Below are positions 1 through 6,111 of a stretch of DNA of 6,152 bases, in pieces. The notes under the pieces were generated by a model that saw only the letters and a list, made by a program, of their open reading frames with translations, searched no databases and was not told the DNA's origin. Within the stretch, counting starts at the first letter, position 1. Each line of letters opens with the position of its first letter. The stretch spans positions 1 to 6,152 of the forward strand of contig DASZOV010000168.1 in NCBI GenBank assembly GCA_035550595.1, read 5' to 3'. The DNA comes from CALFMR01 sp035550595 (GTDB taxonomy: Bacteria > Acidobacteriota > Vicinamibacteria > Vicinamibacterales > SCN-69-37). Made by a program: the position numbers and the translations under genes.

Positions 1-1
1 C

Positions 2-811
2 CTTCCAGTCTCACTCAAGATGCGCCACGACGAGCATTACGTCGACTCGCTCGCGAGCTCGGCCGGCAGTCCCATCGGGCGGACCGTGCCCATCGAGCTC
101 GTGGAGCCCAATCCCGATCAGCCTCGCCAGGTCATGGGCGACCTCTCAGAGCTGATGGCGTCGATCAGCGAGAAAGGCGTCATTGAACCGCTGGTCGTTC
201 GCCAGCGCGGATCCCGCTTTCAGATCGTGGCCGGGGAGCGGCGCTATCAGGCCGCCGTTCGCGTCGGCCTGCGCGAACTGCCGGTCGTCATCCGCGAAGT
301 CGACGACACGGAGATCATCGAGGTCGCGCTCGTCGAGAATCTCCAACGCAAGGACCTCGGCGCCTTCGAAGAAGCCGAGGCCATGGCCGCACTGGCCAAT
401 CGCTGCGGTTACACGCACGAGGATCTGGCGCGGCGCCTGGGGAAGTCTCGGACCAGCGTGACGGAGTCCTTGTCACTCGCGTCGATGCCGGACGAGGTCA
501 GAAATCTTTGTCGGCTGGCCGACATTTCCTCTAAGTCTTTGCTTCTTCAGGTGGTTAGGCAACAGACCCCTGAGAAAATGACCGCGTTCGTCGAGCAGTT
601 GACGCGCGACGCAGATGGCCAGATCACTCGCGAGCTGGCGCGAAAGGCCGTTGCCAAACCGAAGCTCGGTCGGCCGAAGGCGTTCGTGTTCCAGTACAAG
701 CCATCGCACAAGAGCTTCAATCTCAAGCTGCACTTCAAGAAGTCAGACGTCGACAAATCCGAAGTCATCGCCGCGCTCGAAGCCATCATCGCGGACCTGC
801 GCCAGCAGTAA
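2..811 (+). CDS. parB: ParB/Spo0J-family partition protein (5' end outside the window)
   Basis: ParB proteins bind parS-like DNA, use CTP to slide and spread as clamps, and work with a ParA ATPase to segregate chromosomes or plasmids. Counting from the ATG at 20, the ParB N-domain boxes are GVIEPLVVR (53-61), GERRYQAA (72-79, nucleotide-binding arginine motif) and ENLQRKDL (106-113). A helix-turn-helix follows at about 131-157 (YTHEDLARRLGKSRTSVTES). The C-terminal 40 residues (FNLKLHFKK, then a helix ending LRQQ) look like the ParB dimerisation domain. The frame is open to the left edge, no ribosome site precedes the ATG at 20, and the preceding codons read LPVSLK, so I think the true start lies upstream. 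From 20 it encodes 263 residues, slightly short for the family. No parA follows, and one could lie upstream. Codons for residues 161-187 (about 500-580) are unlike the rest (AGA, TGT, TCT, TTG, AGG). The family is certain; whether it is the chromosomal or an accessory ParB is not. Confidence 0.93.
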   Translation, partial: LPVSLKMRHDEHYVDSLASSAGSPIGRTVPIELVEPNPDQPRQVMGDLSELMASISEKGVIEPLVVRQRGSRFQIVAGERRYQAAVRVGLRELPVVIREVDDTEIIEVALVENLQRKDLGAFEEAEAMAALANRCGYTHEDLARRLGKSRTSVTESLSLASMPDEVRNLCRLADISSKSLLLQVVRQQTPEKMTAFVEQLTRDADGQITRELARKAVAKPKLGRPKAFVFQYKPSHKSFNLKLHFKKSDVDKSEVIAALEAIIADLRQQ

Positions 812-825
812 GCGTGCGAAGCGGC

Positions 826-840
826 CTCGCGCGAAGGCGC
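826..840 (+). repeat. 15-base direct repeat, copy 1
   Basis: CTCGCGCGAAGGCGC occurs here and again at 1023-1037 in the same orientation, 197 bases apart. It begins 15 bases after the parB stop. It resembles the CGCGAAG-rich degenerate intergenic repeats seen in some high-GC genomes. Its function is unknown. Confidence 0.6.
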
Positions 841-1022
841 AGGCTGCGAAGTGGCATCGCTGATACCGATGCAGGCAAATCGCTTGTAAAGGGCGCGAGC
901 TGGCGTGCTGGTATGGTTCGCCGTGGCTAGTGTGCCAGCGGCGTATGGCTATGCAGGCCGGTGCATATGTTGCCGAGCTGGGAATGTCTGCGGGGCGAAA
1001 GCGAAAACGCGAAGATGATGGT

Positions 1023-1050
1023 CTCGCGCGAAGGCGCGAAGATCGCGAAG
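1023..1050 (+). repeat. 15-base direct repeat, copy 2, with CGCGAAG extension
   Basis: The first 15 bases equal 826-840. They are followed by GAAGATCGCGAAG, so the GCGAAG unit recurs in short succession, and then by an A-rich run (about 1051-1064). This copy looks like the more complete version of the degenerate repeat. Confidence 0.55.
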
Positions 1051-1082
1051 TAAGAATAAAAAAAGATGACACAAAGATGACA

Positions 1083-1145
1083 CCGCGAGCCCCCGAGCGT
1101 AGCGAGGGCGGCGAAGCGCGTAGCGCTGGGGGTGGGGCCCCAGCG
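1083..1145. repeat. GC-rich palindromic repeat block
   Basis: The block contains GCGTAGCG twice (1097-1104 and 1118-1125). One small perfect hairpin is AGCGC-GTA-GCGCT (1115-1127). It ends in GGGGGTGGGGCCCC (1128-1141), which is repeated in inverted orientation at 6136-6149. The modular structure between genes suggests an interspersed repeat rather than coding DNA. Confidence 0.55.
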
Positions 1146-1212
1146 CACTGCAAAGAAGATGACTGAGCGAAGAAGATGCTTTACGCAGACCCTCTCAGGC
1201 CCCTGGCCTGCC

Positions 1213-1224
1213 TGTTAGTTAACA
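1213..1224. promoter_or_regulatory. AT-rich dyad TGTTA-GT-TAACA, possible operator
   Basis: A perfect 5-bp inverted repeat with a 2-base spacer sits in the only AT-rich patch (about 1211-1250) of the region upstream of lptFG. It directly follows a CAGGCC-CCT-GGCCTG hairpin (1196-1210). The position would suit a regulator or promoter region, but I recognise no known operator and see no clear -35/-10 pair here. Confidence 0.25.
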
Positions 1225-1271
1225 TAACACTTCTTATCAGACGTTAGTGAAATGGCTAGAACATGCCGCCT

Positions 1272-1303
1272 GTGGACGTTCTGCGGACGGCCGTCCACGG
1301 CCG
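1272..1303. promoter_or_regulatory. Overlapping palindromes in the lptFG leader
   Basis: Three mutually exclusive pairings overlap. They are a perfect 12-base palindrome GGACGGCCGTCC (1285-1296), a 7-bp stem GTGGACG/CGTCCAC (1272-1278/1292-1298), and CGGCCG-TCCA-CGGCCG (1288-1303). They lie 46-77 bases before the preferred lptFG start. They could be a protein-binding site, an mRNA structure, or a by-product of GC richness. Confidence 0.3.
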
Positions 1304-1324
1304 CCGGCCCGGATCGCGCGTCGT

Positions 1325-1332
1325 GCTATCGT
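1325..1332 (+). promoter_or_regulatory. Possible extended -10 for lptFG
   Basis: GCTATCGT preceded by T gives TG-C-TATCGT, an extended -10 type element. It would start transcription about ten bases before the ATG at 1349. No -35 match is seen at the expected distance, so this is weak. Confidence 0.25.
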
Positions 1333-1348
1333 GACGCCTGCTGGTCCG

Positions 1349-3655
1349 ATGAAAACGCTCGATCGCTACCTGATTCGTGAGTGCCTGCCGCCGTTCTTCC
1401 TGGCGCTCGGGTTGTTCACGTTCCTCCTGCAGGTCAAGCCGATGCTCGAGCGCGCCCAGGACCTGCTGGCCAAGGGCGTCCCGATCCCGACCGTCGGGTT
1501 CCTTCTCCTGACGCTCCTGCCGCAGGCGCTCGGCGTCACGATTCCCATGGCGTTCCTGGCCGGGCTGCTCATGGGGATGGGACGACTCTCCGGCGACCGT
1601 GAGATCGTCGCGCTCCTGGCGTGCGGCGCGAGCCCCGTCAGGCTCCTGCGGCCGATCCTCCTGTTCGCGCTCGTGTGCGGCGTCGCGGACATGTACGTCC
1701 TCGTGTACCTGGTGCCGAACGCCAACCAGCGGTTTCTCGTGGAGACCTACAAGCTCGTCGCCCAGCGCAGCGAGGCCGACATCAAGCCCGGCTTGTTTTA
1801 CGAGGGGTTTCCGGGAAAGGTGCTCTACGTCCGCGACAGCGCTCCGGGTGGTGGCTGGACCGACGTCCTCCTGGCCGACACGACCCAGCCGGGGCGCCCA
1901 ATCGTGACCCTGGCGGATCGGGGATATCTCGAACTGGATCCGGAGCACCGGCAGGTCGCGATCGTGCTGCCCGGTGACTCTGTACGGTACCTGCCGGGCG
2001 AAGAAGACGGCGTGTACGACACGTCCCACGCCAAGGACTTCCGCGTCCAGATCCCGGCGACGTCAGTGTTCGGCACCCCGGACATCGGCCGGGGGCTGGC
2101 CGAGATGTCGATTGCCGAGCTCCGAAAGGCCGAGGCCGCCAAACGCGCCGCCGGCATCTCGCCGCACCCGGAGATCATGCAGCGCCACCAGATGTTCTCG
2201 TTCCCGGTGGCCTGTCCGGTGTTCGCGCTCCTTGGACTCGCGCTCGGCGTCCACACACGCAAGGACGGCAAGCTCGGCGGGTTCGCCCTCGGCATCGGCG
2301 TGCTGTTCGCCTATTACGGCTTCTTCGCGCTTTTCCAGAACCTGACCAAAGGCGGACATTTCCCCGCCGAATGGGCCCGCTGGGTGCCGGACATCGTTCT
2401 CGGCATCGCGGGGATTGCGGCGCTCTATTGGCGGACACGCTCGGTCGGCGGTGAGGTCACGCTGTCCTGGCCGGGCTGGCTCCGACTCCCCCGTCGTCGA
2501 ACCGATCCTCTTGGCGCGACCGCGACCGCACCGCGTACCGTGCTCGTCATCCGCCTGCCCGAGTTCAACCTCCCCCGCCCGCGGCTGCTCGACCTCTACG
2601 TCGGCCGGCGGTACGTGAACGTCGTGCTCCTGGCCTTCGTCGGGCTGCTCGGTCTGTATTACATCGGGACGTTCATCGACAAATCGGAGCGGCTCTTCAA
2701 AGGCCAGGCCGATGGCTGGATGCTCGCGCAGTACTTCTACTATTCGACGCCCCAGTTCATCGCCTACGTCGTGCCGATGGCGACACTCGTCGCCGCGCTC
2801 GCGACGATTGGCGGCCTGACGCGGACGGGCGAGCTCGTCGTGATGCGGGCATGCGGGGTCAGCCTGTACCGCATCGCGGTGCCGGTGCTGCTCCTGTCGC
2901 TCATCTGGAGCGGCGGGCTCTTCGTGCTGGGCGATCGCGTGCTCGCACGCGCCAATCACCACGCCGACGTGCTCGAGGACGAAATTCGGGGCCTGCCGCC
3001 GCACACGATCAACACGCTCGAGAACGAGAACTGGTTCGCCGACCGCGGCCGCATCTACTACTACCGTGCCTACGACCCGGCGCAGCGGACGCTGCACGGC
3101 CTGTCCGTCTTCACGATTGCCGAATCGCCTTACCGGCTCGCGAGCCACACCTTCGCCAATCGCGTGACGTACCGGCGCGGCGGATGGCAGGGCGAACGCG
3201 GCTGGACGCAGCAGTTCGCCGCGTCGGGAGTCACGCGCGACGCGTTCGGCGTCCGGCCGCTGGCGCTCGTGCCGCCCGACAAGCTCTCGAGCGTCCGCAA
3301 TCAGGCGACCGATCTGATGACCTTTGGTGAGTTGCGCCAGCACATCGCGCGTCTCGCGGCGAGCGGATTCAGCCTCGCCGACTCGCGCGTCACGCTGCAG
3401 GAGCGCATCGCCTTCCCTCTCGTCGCCGTCGTCATGACGCTGCTCGGCATCCCGTTCGGCGTGACGACCGGACGCCGCGGCGCACTCTACGGCGTCGGCC
3501 TGGCGATCATCCTCGGTGCCGCGTACTGGCTCGTGAACAGCTTCTTCATCGCCATCGGTCAAGCCGCACTGATGCCGGCAGTCCTTGCCGCGTGGGCGGC
3601 GAATCTACTCTTCCTCGCAATCGCCGCGTACATGACGCTGACCGTGAGGACCTGA
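1349..3655 (+). CDS. lptFG: Fused LptF-LptG lipopolysaccharide export permease
   Basis: In the Lpt system LptF and LptG form the inner-membrane channel that, driven by the LptB ATPase, extracts LPS and passes it to the LptC/A bridge. Here both are on one chain of 768 residues. With M1 at 1349, the LptF half has helices at about 12-34, 50-78 and 98-123, a periplasmic domain at 124-276, then helices at 282-302, 308-330 and 343-362. A basic, proline-containing linker (about 363-415) leads to the LptG half, with helices at 423-442, 464-491 and 507-528, a periplasmic domain at 529-684, and helices at 686-706, 711-737 and 741-765. Each half has the cytoplasmic LptB-contact motif: EIVALLACGAS (from E85) and ELVVMRACGVS (from E495). 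Each half has the length of a normal subunit (about 360). The frame is also open from an ATG at 1247 and a GTG at 1331, but the extra 34 residues are Arg/Pro-rich, and family members typically begin near MKTLDRYLIRE, so I chose 1349. No start has a clear ribosome site. No lptB, lptC or lptA is in the window. Confidence 0.93.
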   Translation: MKTLDRYLIRECLPPFFLALGLFTFLLQVKPMLERAQDLLAKGVPIPTVGFLLLTLLPQALGVTIPMAFLAGLLMGMGRLSGDREIVALLACGASPVRLLRPILLFALVCGVADMYVLVYLVPNANQRFLVETYKLVAQRSEADIKPGLFYEGFPGKVLYVRDSAPGGGWTDVLLADTTQPGRPIVTLADRGYLELDPEHRQVAIVLPGDSVRYLPGEEDGVYDTSHAKDFRVQIPATSVFGTPDIGRGLAEMSIAELRKAEAAKRAAGISPHPEIMQRHQMFSFPVACPVFALLGLALGVHTRKDGKLGGFALGIGVLFAYYGFFALFQNLTKGGHFPAEWARWVPDIVLGIAGIAALYWRTRSVGGEVTLSWPGWLRLPRRRTDPLGATATAPRTVLVIRLPEFNLPRPRLLDLYVGRRYVNVVLLAFVGLLGLYYIGTFIDKSERLFKGQADGWMLAQYFYYSTPQFIAYVVPMATLVAALATIGGLTRTGELVVMRACGVSLYRIAVPVLLLSLIWSGGLFVLGDRVLARANHHADVLEDEIRGLPPHTINTLENENWFADRGRIYYYRAYDPAQRTLHGLSVFTIAESPYRLASHTFANRVTYRRGGWQGERGWTQQFAASGVTRDAFGVRPLALVPPDKLSSVRNQATDLMTFGELRQHIARLAASGFSLADSRVTLQERIAFPLVAVVMTLLGIPFGVTTGRRGALYGVGLAIILGAAYWLVNSFFIAIGQAALMPAVLAAWAANLLFLAIAAYMTLTVRT

Positions 3656-3670
3656 CAGGGTGAGAAGCGC

Positions 3671-3838
3671 CGCGTCAAACTTTGAACTTCGAACTTTGAA
3701 CTTCGAATGGACGAGGCACCTTCGGCGCGTCCTTTCGATCGTTGAAGCACGCTCGTTCGGAGCTCGAAGCCGGAAGCCAGACACGCGATCTGGAGCACCC
3801 GTTTCGAAGTTCGAAGTTCTGAGTTCGAAGTTGACGCG
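3671..3838. repeat. 168-bp inverted-repeat element between convergent genes
   Basis: The arms at 3671-3707 and 3803-3838 are inverted copies of each other, matching at about 32 of 36 positions with one gap, around a 95-base centre. The outer ends are exact (CGCGTCAA at 3671-3678, TTGACGCG at 3831-3838). Inside the left arm a 14-base unit, AACTTTGAACTTCG, is repeated in tandem from 3678. The right arm has TTCGAAGTT three times (3803, 3810, 3824). The centre holds a smaller stem CCAGA/TCTGG (3777-3781/3789-3793) and no gene. It begins 16 bases after the lptFG stop and could act as a transcription barrier. The shape suits a small non-autonomous repeat (MITE or REPIN-like), but no target-site duplication was recognised. 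Confidence 0.6.
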
Positions 3839-3852
3839 TTCTTGCAGGATGT

Positions 3853-3893
3853 CGGCAGGCGGCTTTCCGCGGACGCGGACGAACCGCCTGCCG
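3853..3893 (-). terminator. Strong stem-loop downstream of metK, candidate terminator
   Basis: A perfect 10-bp stem (CGGCAGGCGG at 3853-3862, CCGCCTGCCG at 3884-3893) encloses a second 5-bp stem (TCCGC 3866-3870, GCGGA 3875-3879) with a GGAC loop. It lies 18 bases beyond the metK stop and also downstream of lptFG, so it could serve either strand. No T-run follows on either side, so it is not a canonical intrinsic terminator. It may pause transcription or protect 3' ends. Confidence 0.5.
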
Positions 3894-3910
3894 TGTGAGG
3901 ACGTGGAGTG

Positions 3911-5062
3911 TTACAGCCCGGCGGCCGACTTCAGGGCAGCGGCCTTGTCGGTCCGCTCCCACGTGAATTCGGGTTCGTTCCGGCCGAAGTGGCCGAATGC
4001 CGCCGTCTTCCGGTAGATCGGCCGGCGCAGATCGAGCGCGTCGATGATGCCGCGCGGCGTCAGCATGAAGTGCGCGCGCACGAGCTCGGTGAGCTTCTCG
4101 TCGGCGATCTTGCCACTGCCGTCGGTCTCGATCAGGACGGACACCGGATCGGCGACGCCAATCGCATAGGCGAGCTGCACCATCGCGCGGTCGGCCAGGC
4201 CGGCGGCGACGACGTTCTTCGCGATGTAACGCGCCATGTAGCAGGCGGACCGATCGACCTTCGTCGGATCCTTGCCCGAGAAGGCACCGCCGCCGTGCGG
4301 CGCGTACCCACCGTAGGTATCGACGATGATTTTACGGCCGGTGACGCCGGCGTCGCCCTGCGGTCCGCCCGTGACGAAGCGGCCGGTCGGGTTCACGTAG
4401 ATCTTGGTCTTCTCGTCCATCATCGCCGCCGGGATGATCGGCGTGACGACGTGCTTGATGAGGTCGCGGCGAATGTCGTCCTGGGTCACGTCGGGGCTGT
4501 GCTGCGTCGAGAGCACGACCGCGTCGATGCGCACTGGTTTCGTCCCGTCGTATTCGACCGTTACCTGCGACTTGCCGTCCGGACGGAGGTAGTCCACCGT
4601 GCCCGCGCGGCGCAGCTCCGACATACCGCGCACGAGCTTGTGCGCCAGCATGATCGGCAGCGGCATCAGTTCCTCGGTCTCGCGGCAGGCGTAGCCGAAC
4701 ATCAGGCCCTGGTCGCCGGCGCCGCCCGTGTCGACGCCCTGTCCGATGTCGCGCGACTGCTCGTGGATGGCCGAGAGCACGGCACACGTCTCGCAGTCGT
4801 ACCCGAACTTGGCGCGCGTGTAGCCCACGTCGCGGATGACGTCGCGGACGATGCGCTGGTAATCGAGCGTGCCGGTCGTCGTGATCTCGCCCGCGACAAT
4901 GGCGAGACCGGTCGTGACGAGCGTCTCGCAGGCGACGCGGCCCGTCGGATCCTGCGCCATGACGGCGTCGAGGACGCCATCGGAAATCTGGTCGGCAATC
5001 TTGTCGGGATGACCTTCGGTGACTGACTCGGACGTGAACAGATGGCGGCCGGTGCGCCCCAT
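3911..5062 (-). CDS. metK: S-adenosylmethionine synthetase (methionine adenosyltransferase)
   Basis: MetK makes S-adenosylmethionine, the general methyl donor, from methionine and ATP in the cytoplasm, releasing phosphate and diphosphate. The 383-residue product has the length of the E. coli enzyme (384). Visible motifs are the N-terminal TEGHPDKIADQISDGVLD (15-32), which carries the ATP-binding His19 and metal/substrate residues, the first signature GAGDQGLMFGYA (114-125), the second signature GGGAFSGKDPTKVDRS (257-272) with its triphosphate-binding lysines, and a typical C-terminus (IYRKTAAFGHFGR, 349-361). The ATG at 5062 has GAGGAG (5075-5070) 7 bases upstream. An in-frame GTG at 5077 would add five residues but overlaps that ribosome site, so I rejected it. 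The gene follows xerD on the same strand after 86 bases and converges on lptFG. Nothing looks damaged. Confidence 0.97.
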   Translation of the reverse strand: MGRTGRHLFTSESVTEGHPDKIADQISDGVLDAVMAQDPTGRVACETLVTTGLAIVAGEITTTGTLDYQRIVRDVIRDVGYTRAKFGYDCETCAVLSAIHEQSRDIGQGVDTGGAGDQGLMFGYACRETEELMPLPIMLAHKLVRGMSELRRAGTVDYLRPDGKSQVTVEYDGTKPVRIDAVVLSTQHSPDVTQDDIRRDLIKHVVTPIIPAAMMDEKTKIYVNPTGRFVTGGPQGDAGVTGRKIIVDTYGGYAPHGGGAFSGKDPTKVDRSACYMARYIAKNVVAAGLADRAMVQLAYAIGVADPVSVLIETDGSGKIADEKLTELVRAHFMLTPRGIIDALDLRRPIYRKTAAFGHFGRNEPEFTWERTDKAAALKSAAGL

Positions 5063-5069
5063 GGAACAA

Positions 5070-5075
5070 CTCCTC
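5070..5075 (-). promoter_or_regulatory. metK ribosome binding site
   Basis: GAGGAG on the minus strand lies 7 bases upstream of the ATG at 5062. This decides the start against the GTG at 5077. Confidence 0.8.
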
Positions 5076-5078
5076 ACC

Positions 5079-5101
5079 GGCAGGCGGCTCCCGCGCCTGC
5101 C
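5079..5101 (-). promoter_or_regulatory. Hairpin in the metK 5' leader
   Basis: GGCAGGCG (5079-5086) pairs with CGCCTGCC (5094-5101) in a perfect 8-bp stem with a 7-base loop. It sits only a few bases upstream of the ribosome site. If the promoter at 5111-5140 is real, the hairpin is at the very 5' end of the mRNA, where it could stabilise the transcript or tune translation. It does not match any SAM riboswitch class I know. Confidence 0.55.
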
Positions 5102-5110
5102 AAACAGCTA

Positions 5111-5140
5111 ACGGTACCAGACCCTTCGAGATGCGGTCAA
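5111..5140 (-). promoter_or_regulatory. Candidate metK promoter
   Basis: On the minus strand, TTGACC (5140-5135) is followed after 18 bases by TACCGT (5116-5111), with an extended -10 TGG just before it. Transcription would start near 5104, giving a leader of about 42 bases. The -35 lies in a small dyad, GCGGT-CAA-ACCGC (5133-5145), just past the xerD stop. This suggests metK is transcribed independently of xerD as well. Confidence 0.5.
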
Positions 5141-5148
5141 ACCGCGCG

Positions 5149-6093
5149 TCACGATCGCGGATGAAACGCGTCGTAGGCCTGCCGCAACCGTGCCTCGAGC
5201 ACGTGCGTGTAGATCTCGGTCGTCGACAGATCCGCGTGGCCGAGCATCATCTGGATGGCGCGCAGATCGGCGCCGCGCTCGAGCAGATGCGTCGCGAACG
5301 AATGGCGCAGGACGTGTGGACTCACCGGCGCGCGAATGCCCGCGCGCCGCGCGTACGCGGCGAGCCGCTTCCAGAACCCGACGCGCGACAATCGCGCGCC
5401 GCGCGCGTTGACGAAGAGCCATGGGCTCTCGCGCCGCCGCACGAGTCCCGATCGCGCCTCGGCGAGGTACCGCCGAACCCACGCGACGGCTTGATCCCCG
5501 AGCGGCACGATGCGCGCCTTCCCGCCCTTTCCCATGCACTGCAGGTAGCCGTCGTCGAGGCGGACGTCGGTGAGACGAAGCCCGACGAGTTCGGAGACGC
5601 GCAGGCCCGTCGCATACAGCACGTCGATGAGCGCGCGGTCGCGCAGGCCGAGGGGCGTCGTGACATCGGGCACTGAGAGCAGCGCGTCGACGTCGTCGAT
5701 CGAGAGGAACTTCGGCAGCGGCCGCAACGCGCGCGGCGCGTGCAGGTCGTCGGCCGGATTGACGGTCGCGGCGCCCACGATGCGCTGGAATTTGAAGAAG
5801 CTGCGAGTCGCGGCAACGAGCCGCGCGGTCGACGCCGCCGACAGGCCCGACGCCATCTGGTCGCGCACGAACGCTTCGAGATCGGCACGCGTGAACGAGG
5901 TGAGCGGCCGATCGATCTCGCGCGCGTAATCGGCGAGCCGCCGGAGATCGCGGCCGTACGACTCGACGGTATTCGCCGCCATCCGCCGCTCGACTTCCAG
6001 GTGACGGAGATAACCGACAACCGCCGCCGGCAGCGGCGTCGGATCGGCAGGCGCGGCCTCGCGCCGCGGACGGGCCATGACGGCGTCCATCAT
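5149..6093 (-). CDS. xerD: Tyrosine recombinase XerD
   Basis: XerD works with XerC at dif sites to resolve chromosome dimers at division. The 314-residue product has an N-terminal SAM-like core-binding domain (about 22-107, LRHLEVERRMAANTVESYGRDL) and a C-terminal catalytic domain. All catalytic residues are visible: R165 in ATGLRVSELVGL, K189 in GKGGKARIVPLG, H260 and R263 in HVLRHSFATHLL, H286 in LGHADLSTT, and nucleophile Y295 in EIYTHV. The ATGLRVSELVGL and GKGxKxRxVPLG segments read more like XerD than XerC, though the pair are hard to separate by eye. The product is about 15 residues longer than E. coli XerD at the N-terminus. Starts at 6093, 6090 and 6078 are all possible. A weak GAGG lies 11 bases before 6093, so I keep that one. 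metK follows 86 bases downstream. It may be the housekeeping Xer protein: no phage or integron genes are nearby. Confidence 0.92.
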   Translation of the reverse strand: MMDAVMARPRREAAPADPTPLPAAVVGYLRHLEVERRMAANTVESYGRDLRRLADYAREIDRPLTSFTRADLEAFVRDQMASGLSAASTARLVAATRSFFKFQRIVGAATVNPADDLHAPRALRPLPKFLSIDDVDALLSVPDVTTPLGLRDRALIDVLYATGLRVSELVGLRLTDVRLDDGYLQCMGKGGKARIVPLGDQAVAWVRRYLAEARSGLVRRRESPWLFVNARGARLSRVGFWKRLAAYARRAGIRAPVSPHVLRHSFATHLLERGADLRAIQMMLGHADLSTTEIYTHVLEARLRQAYDAFHPRS

Positions 6094-6111
6094 CGCTCAA
6101 GTCGCCTCGGC

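Larger units (their letters stand above)
812..1246. other. Repeat-rich intergenic region, no convincing gene
   Basis: This 435-base stretch has short open frames on both strands, but none has a recognisable domain or ribosome site, and their translations are low-complexity Arg/Ser/Ala strings. It contains a 15-base direct repeat, several copies of AAGATGA (near 1012, 1062, 1074 and 1156), a GC-rich repeat block at 1083-1145, a 6-bp stem with a 3-base loop at 1196-1210 and an AT-rich dyad at 1213-1224. An imperfect stem at 899-904/934-939 (GCTGGC/GCCAGC, extended by G-U pairs) could fold in parB mRNA. It lacks a T-run, so I do not call it a terminator. I saw no tRNA or known riboswitch. Confidence 0.6.

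Noticed and set aside
1083..1145. CRISPR-like array from the recurring GCGTAGCG and AAGATGA units
   Set aside because: Units are short and unevenly spaced with no unique spacers of regular length, so they are degenerate intergenic repeats.
743..1166. Small open frames on both strands in the parB-lptFG gap
   Set aside because: They run through the repeats, have no domain or ribosome site, and overlap one another on both strands.
1215..1250. GTTAG/TAAC motifs suggesting an integron attC site
   Set aside because: None fits the 7-base core-site rules in full, there is no paired-arm structure, and no integron integrase is nearby: XerD here lacks an integron-type context.
2063..3562. Long open frame of 499 codons on the minus strand opposite lptFG
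   Set aside because: Its translation is a charged Arg/Glu/His-rich string without domains, typical of the antisense of a high-GC membrane-protein gene. The plus frame has clear LptF/G motifs.
3959..3966. CACGTGAA resembling the centre of a parS site
   Set aside because: Flanking bases do not match the 16-base parS palindrome, and the sequence lies inside metK codons.
3908..5026. Open frame of 372 codons on the plus strand opposite metK
   Set aside because: It is the antisense shadow of metK, whose minus-strand frame has unmistakable signatures.
5063..5148. SAM riboswitch upstream of metK
   Set aside because: The gap is short, and I could not match the conserved cores of the SAM classes I know. 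Only simple hairpins are visible.
5108..6100. Second minus-strand frame of 330 codons overlapping xerD
   Set aside because: It is an Arg/Ala-rich out-of-frame reading. The xerD frame holds all six catalytic residues.
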